In this document: one piece after another, positions 5,032 to 5,140 of the stretch
Numbering within the stretch: position 1 is the stretch's first letter
How the letters are laid out: each line of letters begins with the position of its first letter
NCBI GenBank assembly: GCA_031260615.1
Contig: JAISLG010000119.1
Span: forward strand, 1-5,140
Length of the DNA: 5,140 bases
Source of the DNA: Oscillospiraceae bacterium
GTDB taxonomy: Bacteria; Bacillota; Clostridia; Oscillospirales; Ruminococcaceae
Direction: 5' to 3'
Notes under the pieces: model-generated
The model's input: the letters and a program-made list of their open reading frames with translations, nothing else
Databases searched by the model: none
What the model was told of the DNA's origin: nothing
Translations under genes and position numbers: made by a program

Positions 5032-5140
5032 ACTCGGGCTTAATGAAATACGTTCCGCGTACCTCGATTACTTCAAAAGCAAAGGGCATACCGTACTCCA
5101 ATCCGCTCCGCTCGTGCCGCAAGGGGATAACTCTGTCCTC
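5024..5140 (+). CDS. alaS: Alanine-tRNA ligase, N-terminal part (cut by window edge)
   Basis: AlaRS attaches alanine to tRNA-Ala in the cytoplasm. Only the first 39 codons are present. They match the highly conserved class II AlaRS N-terminus: LGLNEIR at 4-10, YFKSKGH at 16-22, and PLVPQGDNSVL at the edge (compare the usual S-x-LVP-x-x-D-x-SLL pattern). The ATG at 5024 overlaps the stop of the upstream membrane-protein gene. AAGGA at 5008-5012 lies 11 bases before it, a slightly long but usable spacing. The rest of the gene lies beyond the window. Confidence 0.94.
   Translation, partial: MNKLGLNEIRSAYLDYFKSKGHTVLQSAPLVPQGDNSVL

Noticed and set aside
1..5140. Search for mobile elements, CRISPR arrays, defence genes or a riboswitch
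   Set aside because: No transposase, integrase, regularly spaced repeats, terminal inverted repeats or recognisable aptamer were seen. The longest gap without a protein or RNA gene is about 85 bases.

Overview
The window looks like chromosomal core DNA from a Gram-positive anaerobe of the Bacillota, probably class Clostridia. The evidence is an HPr kinase/phosphorylase, an RsbW/SpoIIAB-type kinase fold, a lipobox lipoprotein, a SEDS cell-wall polymerase and a tRNA-Cys with encoded CCA. Base composition is moderate, with many GCG, CTC and CGC codons. No close relative can be named from sequence alone. All recognised genes lie on the plus strand and are tightly packed. I see no insertion sequence, CRISPR array, phage gene or integrase.

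Layout: an extended -10 promoter (2-10) drives tRNA-Cys (54-127), which ends in a strong intrinsic terminator (134-167). Only 19 bases later comes hprK (187-1140), the carbon-catabolite sensor kinase. A small GHKL anti-sigma-type kinase (1131-1574) overlaps its end. Next are a Thr/Pro-rich lipoprotein (1617-2297) with a Cys/His C-terminal motif, then aroB (2383-3429) for the shikimate pathway. A SEDS-family glycosyltransferase (RodA/FtsW/SpoVE type) follows at about 3447-4646, then a two-helix membrane protein (4696-5031). The start of alaS (5024 to the window edge) overlaps that protein's stop codon.

The protein genes could form one co-directional transcription unit: spacings are short or negative and I find no convincing terminator after position 167. 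The functions are mixed: carbon regulation, a putative regulatory kinase, an envelope lipoprotein, aromatic amino-acid synthesis, cell-wall polymerisation and tRNA charging. This resembles a housekeeping gene string rather than a dedicated new system.

The point most worth a second look is the SEDS gene. It has no ATG, GTG or TTG start that preserves its N-terminus, but has an in-frame ATT six bases after a good Shine-Dalgarno sequence. Other oddities are the terminator-to-hprK spacing, a perfect hairpin with a stop codon in its loop, a lipoprotein with two consecutive lipoboxes and a C-terminal metal-type motif lacking its last cysteine, a 12-bp repeat cluster before aroB, and a C at tRNA position 55.
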